Part shown: piece after piece, positions 1 through 4,787 of the stretch | Layout of the letters: the number at the start of each line of letters is the position of its first letter | Numbering within the stretch: position 1 is the stretch's first letter | DNA from: CAYNFH01 sp964396385 | GTDB lineage: Bacteria; Armatimonadota; Chthonomonadetes; Chthonomonadales; CAJBBX01 | DNA: 8,263 nt | Reading direction: 5' to 3' | Assembly: GCA_964396385.1 (NCBI GenBank) | Contig: CAYNFH010000262.1 | Coordinates: forward strand, 1-8,263 | Translations under genes and position numbers: made by a program | The notes under the pieces: model-generated | Databases searched by the model: none | What the model was told of the DNA's origin: nothing | The model's input: only the letters and a program-made list of their open reading frames with translations

Positions 1-220
1 CCGGCGCTGCCTGCGAAGCCCGCAGAGCGGCTCGTTATGAGGGGAGGCTGAGGGGCGAATGAAGCCCCCTTGTATGCTTTTACGAATCCTCATCGGCGGT
101 TTGGGCTCAGAATCAAAGTAGGACCTAGCCCTCTGGCCGCCGTCTGGACGGCCTCGCTAAGATCGCCCGCGAAGAGGCTCTACCGCCGATGAGGAATCCG
201 GCCTGCCACCAGGACAGCCG
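1..220. other. Non-coding left flank of the transposase gene
   Basis: I see no gene in this stretch. It holds a small hairpin (GGGGC 52-56 with GCCCC 64-68) and the long inverted repeat annotated separately. The left end of the insertion sequence must lie in this stretch or just outside the window, so part of it may be host DNA. Confidence 0.5.
84..198 (+). ncRNA. Structured RNA candidate upstream of the IS110 transposase
   Basis: Positions 84-100 and 182-198 are complementary at 16 of 17 positions (ACCGCCGATGAGGA plus TC, one mismatch). Inside them are smaller stems: GGGCT 103-107 with AGCCC 127-131, and GGCCG 135-139 with CGGCC 149-153. Together they would fold into a closed multi-branch RNA of about 115 nt. 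IS110-group elements encode a bridge RNA of roughly 150-200 nt in the non-coding DNA upstream of the recombinase, so this is a natural candidate. No promoter is assigned and guide loops are not proven. The downstream structured region is the competing candidate. Confidence 0.35.
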
Positions 221-1231
221 ATGGAGAGCAAGGGTGCGGAGAGTCTGAGAGAGAACACGATGCTTGGTATCGACGTAAGCAAAGCTACTCTGGCTTGTGC
301 CCTGGTGGACCCGGCCACCAAGCAGGTGCTCTGGCGAAAGGAAGCGCCTAATACCTGTTCTGGCATTTTAGCGCTCCTTTCGGCAACGCCGGTTGCTACT
401 CCCTGGGTGCTTGAGCCCACCGGCCGGTATTCGCGCCTTGCCGCGGAGTTGGCGCAAAAGCAAGGCAGGCGAGTTCTATTGGCGCCTCCTCGGCGGGCCA
501 AGTCTTTCATGGCGTCTGTGAAGACCCGTGCGGCTACGGACGCAATCGCCAGCGTGGGGCTGGCGCTGTTTGCCCTTTCCCAGCCACTTGGGCCCTATCC
601 GATTAAGAACGAGAAGATCGAAGCGGTGGATCAACTTCTCACTGCGCGTCATGGCATCGGCCAAGCCATCACTGCGCTCAAGCTGCGCCTGAGGGAGCTG
701 CCCTACGCCGCGCCCTACCTCAAGCAGAGCATTGCCGCTCTTGTGGCTCAGCAGGAGGCGATTGACCGACAGATCGCAAGAGCCAGTGAAGAGGCAGAGA
801 TCTTAATGGACGTGTCCCGCCTGCGGGAAGTGCCCGGCATCGGACCTGTGACCGGCGCAGCCCTCGCTTCTCGGTTGCGTGCCCGCGGCTTCACCCGTTC
901 GGACCAGTTCGTGGCATTCATTGGACTGGACCTTCAGATCGTGGACTCGGGTGTGAAGAAGGGCCGGCGTGCACTCACCAAACAGGGCGATGCGGAGCTG
1001 AGACGTCTCTTGTTCACTTGCGCCCGAGCAGCCGTCCAGGCCAAGAACAGTCCCTTCCGAGAGCAGTTTGAGCGCGAGAGAGACAAGGGGCTCTCTAAGA
1101 CCGCCTGCTACTGCTGTGTGGCTCGCAAGCTGGCCCGTCTTTGTTGGTCGCTGGTTAAGCATCAGTCTCACTACGAGCCCGAACGCGTCTTTGTCCAACC
1201 CAAGAAGAGTCAGGAGGAACAACCCTGCTGA
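221..1231 (+). CDS. IS110-family transposase (DEDD recombinase)
   Basis: This enzyme excises and inserts its own element, and in this family it is guided by a bridge RNA. The N-terminal RuvC-like domain starts with GIDVSK (D18) and has the EPTGRY motif (E65). In the third block, TDAIAS, D107 is present but the position of the fourth acid is A110. A coiled-coil-like middle (about 130-200) leads to the C-terminal Tnp domain, with a helix-hairpin motif PGIGPVTG (205-212), QFVAFIGL (229-236), and DSGVKKGRR with S243 as the likely catalytic serine. ATG221 has AGGA six bases upstream. ATG260 would give the usual family N-terminus (MLGIDVSK, 323 residues) and is a good alternative. Length is within family range and the frame is open throughout. 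The missing fourth acid raises doubt about activity. Confidence 0.92.
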   Translation: MESKGAESLRENTMLGIDVSKATLACALVDPATKQVLWRKEAPNTCSGILALLSATPVATPWVLEPTGRYSRLAAELAQKQGRRVLLAPPRRAKSFMASVKTRAATDAIASVGLALFALSQPLGPYPIKNEKIEAVDQLLTARHGIGQAITALKLRLRELPYAAPYLKQSIAALVAQQEAIDRQIARASEEAEILMDVSRLREVPGIGPVTGAALASRLRARGFTRSDQFVAFIGLDLQIVDSGVKKGRRALTKQGDAELRRLLFTCARAAVQAKNSPFREQFERERDKGLSKTACYCCVARKLARLCWSLVKHQSHYEPERVFVQPKKSQEEQPC

Positions 1232-1406
1232 TGAGGCTTGGCCGAGAGGATAGGGCAACGCTTTGGAGCGACCCGAGCGCTCGACCAAGGGGCCATACCG
1301 CCCACCGCCTCCCGTCCGCTCGCTTGCACCAACCGGGCGGGAGGCCCCATAAAGCGATAAACCCAAACCGACCGGAGCCCCATCACTTGACAACGAGCCA
1401 TAGAAT
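1232..1406 (+). ncRNA. Structured RNA candidate downstream of the IS110 transposase
   Basis: The 175 nt after the stop codon hold two strong hairpins. The first pairs 1237-1246 with 1280-1289 (9 of 10), with inner stems GGG 1253-1255/CCC 1272-1274 and CGCT 1259-1262/AGCG 1267-1270 separated by internal loops. The second pairs GCCTCCCG (1307-1314) with CGGGAGGC (1338-1345) around a 23-nt loop. Stem-loops with internal loops are the hallmark of bridge RNAs, and IS1111-group members of the IS110 family carry theirs on this side of the gene. The length also fits. Which flank is the real bridge RNA cannot be settled here. Confidence 0.35.
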
Positions 1407-1419
1407 CTTAGCGGGAGCA

Positions 1420-1436
1420 CGAGGGCAGAGCCCTCG
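1420..1436. repeat. Short perfect hairpin right of the IS110 element
   Basis: CGAGGGC (1420-1426) and GCCCTCG (1430-1436) form a 7-bp stem with loop AGA. No T-run follows on either strand, so it is not a convincing intrinsic terminator. It may be one more of the palindromic repeats scattered in this window. Confidence 0.5.
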
Positions 1437-1461
1437 GAATCTGCAGGAGCCTTGGGCCAAG

Positions 1462-1499
1462 TGTGGCGCCACCGCGCCAATTTGAGACAACGATCTCAC
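1462..1499. repeat. Double-hairpin repeat, copy 1
   Basis: This 38-nt unit contains two small inverted repeats: GGCGC/GCGCC around a 4-nt loop, then TGAGA/TCTCA around CAACGA (1483-1498), joined by a short A/T run. It matches the unit at 1564-1602 except for one substitution and a one-base length difference. The second half looks like an operator for a dimeric repressor. Confidence 0.75.
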
Positions 1500-1529
1500 T
1501 CCCACTGGCACCGCTCAAGGCGGCTGCCA

Positions 1530-1550
1530 ACTCTCGACTCTAGACTCTCG
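1530..1550. repeat. Heptamer array, unit ACTCTCG (3 copies)
   Basis: Three consecutive 7-bp units, ACTCTCG, ACTCTAG and ACTCTCG, lie between the two copies of the double-hairpin repeat. There is no gene here. The period of 7 matches the other arrays in the window although the unit differs. Confidence 0.65.
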
Positions 1551-1563
1551 AGTCCGCATTCAA

Positions 1564-1602
1564 TGTGGCGCCGCCGCGCCAAATTTGAGACAACGATCTC
1601 AC
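1564..1602. repeat. Double-hairpin repeat, copy 2
   Basis: This is the second copy of the unit at 1462-1499, in the same orientation, starting 102 nt further on. TGAGACAACGATCTCA is at 1586-1601. Both hairpins are intact. Confidence 0.75.
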
Positions 1603-1631
1603 GCTAAGATTACGGGGTGCATACCCACCGC

Positions 1632-1687
1632 CTGCCTCCTGCCGCCCGCCAACTGATTATTGCCTACTGCCTACTGCCGCCCGCTGC
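1632..1687. repeat. Degenerate heptamer array, unit CTGCCNN (8 units)
   Basis: The stretch reads cleanly in steps of seven: CTGCCTC, CTGCCGC, CCGCCAA, CTGATTA, TTGCCTA, CTGCCTA, CTGCCGC, CCGCTGC. An open frame of 68 codons crosses it (1617-1823), but it has no plausible protein features and follows the repeat composition, so I do not call a gene. Confidence 0.6.
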
Positions 1688-1850
1688 CTGCGCGTCCAGG
1701 CTAATTCGTGCAGCGCTGCACACTTTGAGCACGAAAACCGCAGCGCCCGAAGCTCCGCAGGCCCGCCACCAGATTCCGGAGTCCGCGACGGCGGAGTTCC
1801 GGTATCTGTTGCCGTGGCTTTAGCCGCCGGGGGCGAATTCTGTCCCGCCG
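1688..1850. other. Intergenic DNA with isolated hairpins
   Basis: No gene is visible. It contains TTCGTGC (1705-1711) pairing with GCACGAA (1729-1735), a 14-bp palindrome GTGCAGCGCTGCAC (1708-1721) nested in it, and a bulged hairpin at 1776-1802. Their role is unknown. Confidence 0.45.
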
Positions 1851-1854
1851 CGGC

Positions 1855-1879
1855 AATTTGACACGCCGCGTGTCAAATT
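1855..1879. repeat. 25-bp palindrome upstream of trxB
   Basis: AATTTGACACG (1855-1865) and CGTGTCAAATT (1869-1879) are perfectly complementary around a 3-nt centre. The lack of a following T-run and the overlap with a -35-like TTGACA favour an operator over a terminator. Confidence 0.7.
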
Positions 1880-1884
1880 AGAAT
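1858..1884 (+). promoter_or_regulatory. Candidate promoter of trxB
   Basis: TTGACA (1858-1863) and TAGAAT (1879-1884) are separated by 15 bp, slightly short of the sigma-70 optimum. The -35 box lies inside the 25-bp palindrome, and the -10 box abuts the repeated TGAGACAACGATCTCA site, so a regulator bound at either site would block RNA polymerase. It would give a leader of roughly 135-140 nt before the trxB start. This is inferred from sequence only. Confidence 0.4.
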
Positions 1885-1900
1885 TGAGACAACGATCTCA
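1885..1900. promoter_or_regulatory. Operator-like site TGAGACAACGATCTCA, copy 3
   Basis: This is identical to the sites at 1483-1498 and 1586-1601. The half-sites TGAGA and TCTCA flank CAACGA. It starts immediately after the candidate -10 box, a classic repressor position. The look is LacI/GalR-like but the spacing is not typical, so the regulator is unknown. Confidence 0.5.
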
Positions 1901-2001
1901 CTCCGGCGCTATCGGTTCGGGCGGCACGCCGACCGCGCATCCCAGGGAGGAAAACAGGGCAACTTTGGCCGATTACTGAGCGTAGGAAAGGCCGGAGCGG
2001 C

Positions 2002-2022
2002 CTATCACATATCACCTATCAC
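2002..2022. repeat. Heptamer array, unit CTATCAC (3 copies)
   Basis: CTATCAC, ATATCAC and CTATCAC end six bases before the trxB ATG, occupying the place where a ribosome binding site would be. A 6-bp hairpin (AGGCCG/CGGCCT, 1989-2003) lies just upstream. Confidence 0.65.
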
Positions 2023-2028
2023 CATAGC

Positions 2029-3024
2029 ATGGTCCACAAACTCATCATCATCGGAAGCGGTCCGGCGGGCTACACGGCGGCCCTCTACGCGGCGCGGGCC
2101 AACCTGGAGCCGCTGGTCATCGACGGCGGGCCCGGCCTCGGCCAGGCAATGCAAGGCCAGGGCGGCCAGCTCACCATCACCACGGAGGTGGAGAACTACC
2201 CCGGCTTTCCGGAGGGCATCCAGGGCCCGGAGCTCATGATCCGCTTCCGGGAGCAGGCTACCCGGTTCGGAACGAAGTACGTGGAGTCCATCGCCACGAA
2301 AGTCGATTTCTCCGAGCGGCCTTTCAAGATCTGGGTTGGCGACGATCTGTACCTGGCGCGTGTAGTCATCGTCGCCACCGGCGCAAGTGCCAAGTGGCTC
2401 GGGCTGGAGGCCGAGAAGCCGGTGTGGGAGGGCGGTCTTGGAGGTGCGGGAGTCTCCGCGTGTGCTACGTGTGACGGCGCGTTCTTTCGCGGCAAGGAAG
2501 TCGCGGTCGTGGGCGGCGGCGACACCGCCATGGAGGAGTCCCTCTTCCTCACGCGGTTCGCGACAAAGGTCAATATCGTCCACCGCCGGGAGGGTTTCAA
2601 GGCGTCCCGTGTCATGCTCGGCCGCGCCCAGGACCACCCCAAGGTCGCGATCCATGTGAACAAGGTGATCTCAGAGATCCACGATCCGGCGGAGAAGCGG
2701 GTCACGGGCATCACGCTCAAGGACACCGTCACCGGGGCTTACAGCCACCTGCCCGTAGAGGGGGTCTTCATCGCGATAGGGCACCGCCCGAACAGCGACC
2801 TGTTCGTCGGCCAGCTCCACATGAACGACGAAGGGTACCTCCTCACCCACCACAACGTCCGCACCAACATCTACGGCATCTATGCGTGCGGCGACGTGCA
2901 GGACCACGAGTACCGACAGGCGGTCACCGCGGCCGGCTCCGGATGTATGGCCGCCATCGAGGCGGAGCGCCTGCTGGCCTTCGAGGGCGACCGGTCCATC
3001 CTGGGCACACCAACGGAATGGTGA
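2029..3024 (+). CDS. trxB: Thioredoxin-disulfide reductase
   Basis: This cytosolic flavoenzyme reduces thioredoxin with NADPH and so supplies reducing power for ribonucleotide reductase and for repair of oxidised thiols. The N-terminal FAD-binding motif GSGPAG is at 9-14, followed by the FAD-contacting GGQLTITTEVENYPGFP block. The redox-active CATC is C145-C148, the NADPH-binding motif GGGDTA ends with D165, HRREGFKAS follows, and the C-terminal FAD motif ACGDV has C287 and D289. At 331 residues it is of normal length and all catalytic parts are intact. ATG2029 begins the canonical MVHKLIIIGSG start, but no Shine-Dalgarno sequence precedes it because a heptamer array fills that position. A 94-nt gap with inverted octamer repeats separates it from holB. 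Confidence 0.96.
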   Translation: MVHKLIIIGSGPAGYTAALYAARANLEPLVIDGGPGLGQAMQGQGGQLTITTEVENYPGFPEGIQGPELMIRFREQATRFGTKYVESIATKVDFSERPFKIWVGDDLYLARVVIVATGASAKWLGLEAEKPVWEGGLGGAGVSACATCDGAFFRGKEVAVVGGGDTAMEESLFLTRFATKVNIVHRREGFKASRVMLGRAQDHPKVAIHVNKVISEIHDPAEKRVTGITLKDTVTGAYSHLPVEGVFIAIGHRPNSDLFVGQLHMNDEGYLLTHHNVRTNIYGIYACGDVQDHEYRQAVTAAGSGCMAAIEAERLLAFEGDRSILGTPTEW

Positions 3025-3030
3025 AGTGCA

Positions 3031-3109
3031 GTATGGGGGTGCGGGAGTATGGGAGTGGCCGGAATCCGGACTCCCATACTCCCATACTCCCACACGCCCA
3101 CACACCCAC
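3031..3109. repeat. Inverted octamer arrays between trxB and holB
   Basis: The left arm reads GTATGGGG, GTGCGGGA, GTATGGGA (3031-3054). The right arm reads ACTCCCAT twice, then ACTCCCAC, ACGCCCAC and ACACCCAC (3070-3109). The arms are inverted copies with a few mismatches and are joined by GG plus CCGGAATCCGG (3059-3069), which itself can pair. The transcript would form a stem of about 25 bp. It resembles a terminator in shape but lacks a T-run and is followed within 10 nt by the holB start codon. Confidence 0.8.
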
Positions 3110-3118
3110 ACGAATCTG

Positions 3119-4234
3119 ATGCCGCTCTCCTCCGTCTTTGGCCACGATCCGGCTGTCCGCGCGCTGCGCCAGGCGCTGGAAACGGACCAGCTTGCCGGCA
3201 CCTACCTGTTCGCCGGCCCCGAGTCGGTCGGTAAGACCACGCTGGCCCGGGCGTTTGCCGAGGCCGCGGCGTGCCTTTCGCCCTCCCGCTTCCCCTTCGA
3301 CGCGTGCGGGAAGTGTGAATCGTGCCGCCGAGCGCAGGCAGGCCAGCAGCCTGAGATAGCGCTCATCGCACCTGCCGGCGACCTGACGCAGATATGGCAG
3401 TTCTGGGACCGTGACGGCCGGCCCCCGGGCATCCTCCAGCACACGCTGAGCTACGCCCCGGTAATAGGCCGGCGGCGGGTCTACATCATTGAGCGCGCCG
3501 ACACCTTGAACGAGGCCGCCGCCAACAGCCTGCTCAAGGTTCTGGAAGAGCCGCCGCCGTATGCGCTGTTTGTCCTGCTCACGCCCCACACGGCCAGGAT
3601 GCTGCCGACGGTTCTTTCCCGGTCGCAGGTGGTTCGCCTGATCGCTGCCCCCAGGCTGGAGCTAGCCCGGTTCTTGGAGCGTGAGTATGAGCTTCCGCCG
3701 CACCGAGCAGGCCCCTTGGCCGCATACGCGGAGGGCCGGACCGGCGCCGCCGTCTCCTTCGCGCGCGATCCGAACGCGGAGCGGGAGATGGACCGTGTGC
3801 TGGACTTCGCGGGAACGCTGGTTACGACCTCCCCGCTGGGGGCGCTTCAGGCCGGCGAGTCGATGCGCAAGCTGGCCAGTGGCCTTCGAACCCTGGCCGG
3901 GGACGTTGGCGGATCCATGCCCGCGGCGGAAGATGAAGCCGGCGAATCGGCTCCCAAGGAGAGACTGAGCAGAACGCAGCTTGGCCTCCTGATGGATCTG
4001 CTCGCCGCCTACTACCGGGACCTATTGGCGCTGCGGTTGGGCGGCCCGGCGGCGCCCGTAGTCCATGAGGATCACCGAGAAGCGCTATCCATCGCCGCCG
4101 CGCGAGCGCCCGCGGCGCGCTGGACCGCTGCGCTCGACGCGCTCCTGACAGCGCGCCGTCGTCTGGACCAGAATATCAACGTCCGCCTGCTGACCGACTG
4201 GCTGGCGGTACGACTCGTTGCATACGGAGGATGA
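3119..4234 (+). CDS. holB: DNA polymerase III delta-prime subunit
   Basis: This is a subunit of the clamp-loader complex that places the sliding clamp on primed DNA during replication. It belongs to the AAA+ group: Walker A GPESVGKTT (33-41), a four-cysteine zinc module (C52, C63, C66, C69), a Walker-B-like VYIIERADTLN, then AANSLLKVLEEPPP and a sensor-1 region. The position of the SRC arginine-finger motif reads SRS. The intact P-loop differs from E. coli delta-prime, where it is degenerate. ATG3119 gives the family-like start MPLSSVFGHDPAVRALRQAL. The frame is open further upstream to 2882, but that part translates trxB out of frame and the octamer array. No Shine-Dalgarno sequence is visible. 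A DnaX-like assignment is possible, but at 371 residues delta-prime fits better. The next gene starts 1 nt after its stop. Confidence 0.88.
   Translation: MPLSSVFGHDPAVRALRQALETDQLAGTYLFAGPESVGKTTLARAFAEAAACLSPSRFPFDACGKCESCRRAQAGQQPEIALIAPAGDLTQIWQFWDRDGRPPGILQHTLSYAPVIGRRRVYIIERADTLNEAAANSLLKVLEEPPPYALFVLLTPHTARMLPTVLSRSQVVRLIAAPRLELARFLEREYELPPHRAGPLAAYAEGRTGAAVSFARDPNAEREMDRVLDFAGTLVTTSPLGALQAGESMRKLASGLRTLAGDVGGSMPAAEDEAGESAPKERLSRTQLGLLMDLLAAYYRDLLALRLGGPAAPVVHEDHREALSIAAARAPAARWTAALDALLTARRRLDQNINVRLLTDWLAVRLVAYGG
4226..4230 (+). promoter_or_regulatory. Ribosome binding site fixing the start at 4236
   Basis: GGAGG lies within the last holB codons, five bases before ATG4236. It decides that start over the in-frame TTG at 4218 and implies translational coupling to holB. 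It is the clearest ribosome binding site in the operon. Confidence 0.8.
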
Positions 4235-4235
4235 T

Positions 4236-4775
4236 ATGTCGACGGTGAAGGAAGGTGACCGCGTCCGAATCGTGGCTCGAGAGGCTACGGACGAAGACTT
4301 CAAGTCGGGCATGTACTACGGCCACTATGCCGGCATGACCGGCACGGTGCAGAAGGTGTACGGCAAGGACGAGGTCGCCATTGAGGTGGAGCACGACAGC
4401 CTGGCCAAGGAGATACGCAAGCGCCACGATGAAGTGCGGGACCAGATGAAGACCAAGTGGCTGGACGGCCTATCCGAGGAGGGCCGAAGCAAGCTCACCG
4501 AGCGCGAGAAGGACTTTAACCTCCGCTATATGGTCCTCGTCCGGATGGCTGACCTCGAGAAGGCCGGCAAGCGCCCGGACGCCGCCGGACAGGCTCCCCC
4601 AAAGTTGGGGGCGGGGGGGGCTCCGCCCGCGACTCCGGAATCCGGCCCCACGACTCACGACTCACGACTTACGACTCCGACTGACGAGGAGCCCGCCCCT
4701 CACCGCCTGACCCTGGACGAGATCGAAGCGAAGGAGCAAGAGGAGCTGCTCCGCCACGCGCAGCGGTCGCAGTAA
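4236..4775 (+). CDS. Uncharacterised protein with a KOW/SH3-like N-terminus
   Basis: I do not recognise a named family. The first 60 or so residues (GDRVRIV, then GMTGTVQKVYGKDEVAIEVE) have the alternating pattern of a KOW or SH3-like small barrel, which in other proteins often binds RNA or protein. Residues about 60-115 are highly charged and probably helical, ending with YMVLVRMADLEKAG. The part from about 120 to 148 is encoded by repeats: a C/G-rich hairpin gives APPKLGAGGAP and a heptamer array gives THDSRLTT. The last 25 residues (LTLDEIEAKEQEELLRHA) look like a charged helix again. Of 179 residues, roughly 30 therefore seem to be acquired. A strong GGAGG site and 1-nt spacing couple it to holB, and the nuclease starts 12 nt downstream. 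Confidence 0.8.
   Translation: MSTVKEGDRVRIVAREATDEDFKSGMYYGHYAGMTGTVQKVYGKDEVAIEVEHDSLAKEIRKRHDEVRDQMKTKWLDGLSEEGRSKLTEREKDFNLRYMVLVRMADLEKAGKRPDAAGQAPPKLGAGGAPPATPESGPTTHDSRLTTPTDEEPAPHRLTLDEIEAKEQEELLRHAQRSQ
4594..4624. repeat. C/G-rich hairpin repeat inside the small gene
   Basis: CCCCCAA (4596-4602) pairs with TTGGGGG (4605-4611), followed by C and a run of eight G. An element of the same layout occurs in opposite orientation inside the nuclease gene (5366-5395). A looser relative is at 7804-7838. Here it is translated in frame without interrupting the protein. Confidence 0.55.
4650..4677. repeat. Heptamer array, unit ACGACTC (4 copies), within coding sequence
   Basis: ACGACTC, ACGACTC, ACGACTT and ACGACTC follow each other inside the 4236-4775 frame and start four bases after the motif CCGGAATCCGG (4635-4645). 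The same motif separates the octamer arrays near holB. Gain or loss of one unit would shift the reading frame of the C-terminal helix. Confidence 0.75.
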
Positions 4776-4787
4776 GGGCACGGGACA

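Larger units (their letters stand above)
84..1406 (+). mobile_element. IS110-family insertion sequence (ends approximate)
   Basis: The element is defined by its DEDD-type IS110 transposase and by structured non-coding DNA on both sides of that gene. IS110 elements lack ordinary terminal inverted repeats and usually make no target duplication, so the ends cannot be fixed from one copy. On the left I place the limit at the start of a long inverted repeat (84-100 with 182-198), although the hairpin at 51-70 may also belong to it. On the right the sequence TTGACAACGAGCCATAGAAT (1387-1406) looks like an IS110-type right terminus, an impression from memory only. The transposase is certain; the boundaries are estimates. 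Confidence 0.6.

Noticed and set aside
1387..1406. TTGACA and TAGAAT as a promoter
   Set aside because: The spacing is only 8 bp, far too short. It may instead be part of the insertion sequence end.
803..1480. Long minus-strand frame opposite the transposase
   Set aside because: It is a shadow of the transposase codons and continues into structured non-coding DNA.
1617..1823. Plus-strand open frame of 68 codons
   Set aside because: It runs through the CTGCCNN array and hairpins, has no ribosome binding site and no protein-like features.
3031..3109. Rho-independent terminator after trxB
   Set aside because: The stem is long enough, but there is no T-run and the holB start follows directly; it is better explained as inverted octamer arrays.
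2882..3118. N-terminal extension of holB
   Set aside because: It translates the end of trxB out of frame and the octamer array; the family-like start is at 3119.
4218..4235. TTG start for the small KOW-like gene
   Set aside because: ATG4236 has a perfect GGAGG five bases upstream, while the TTG has none.
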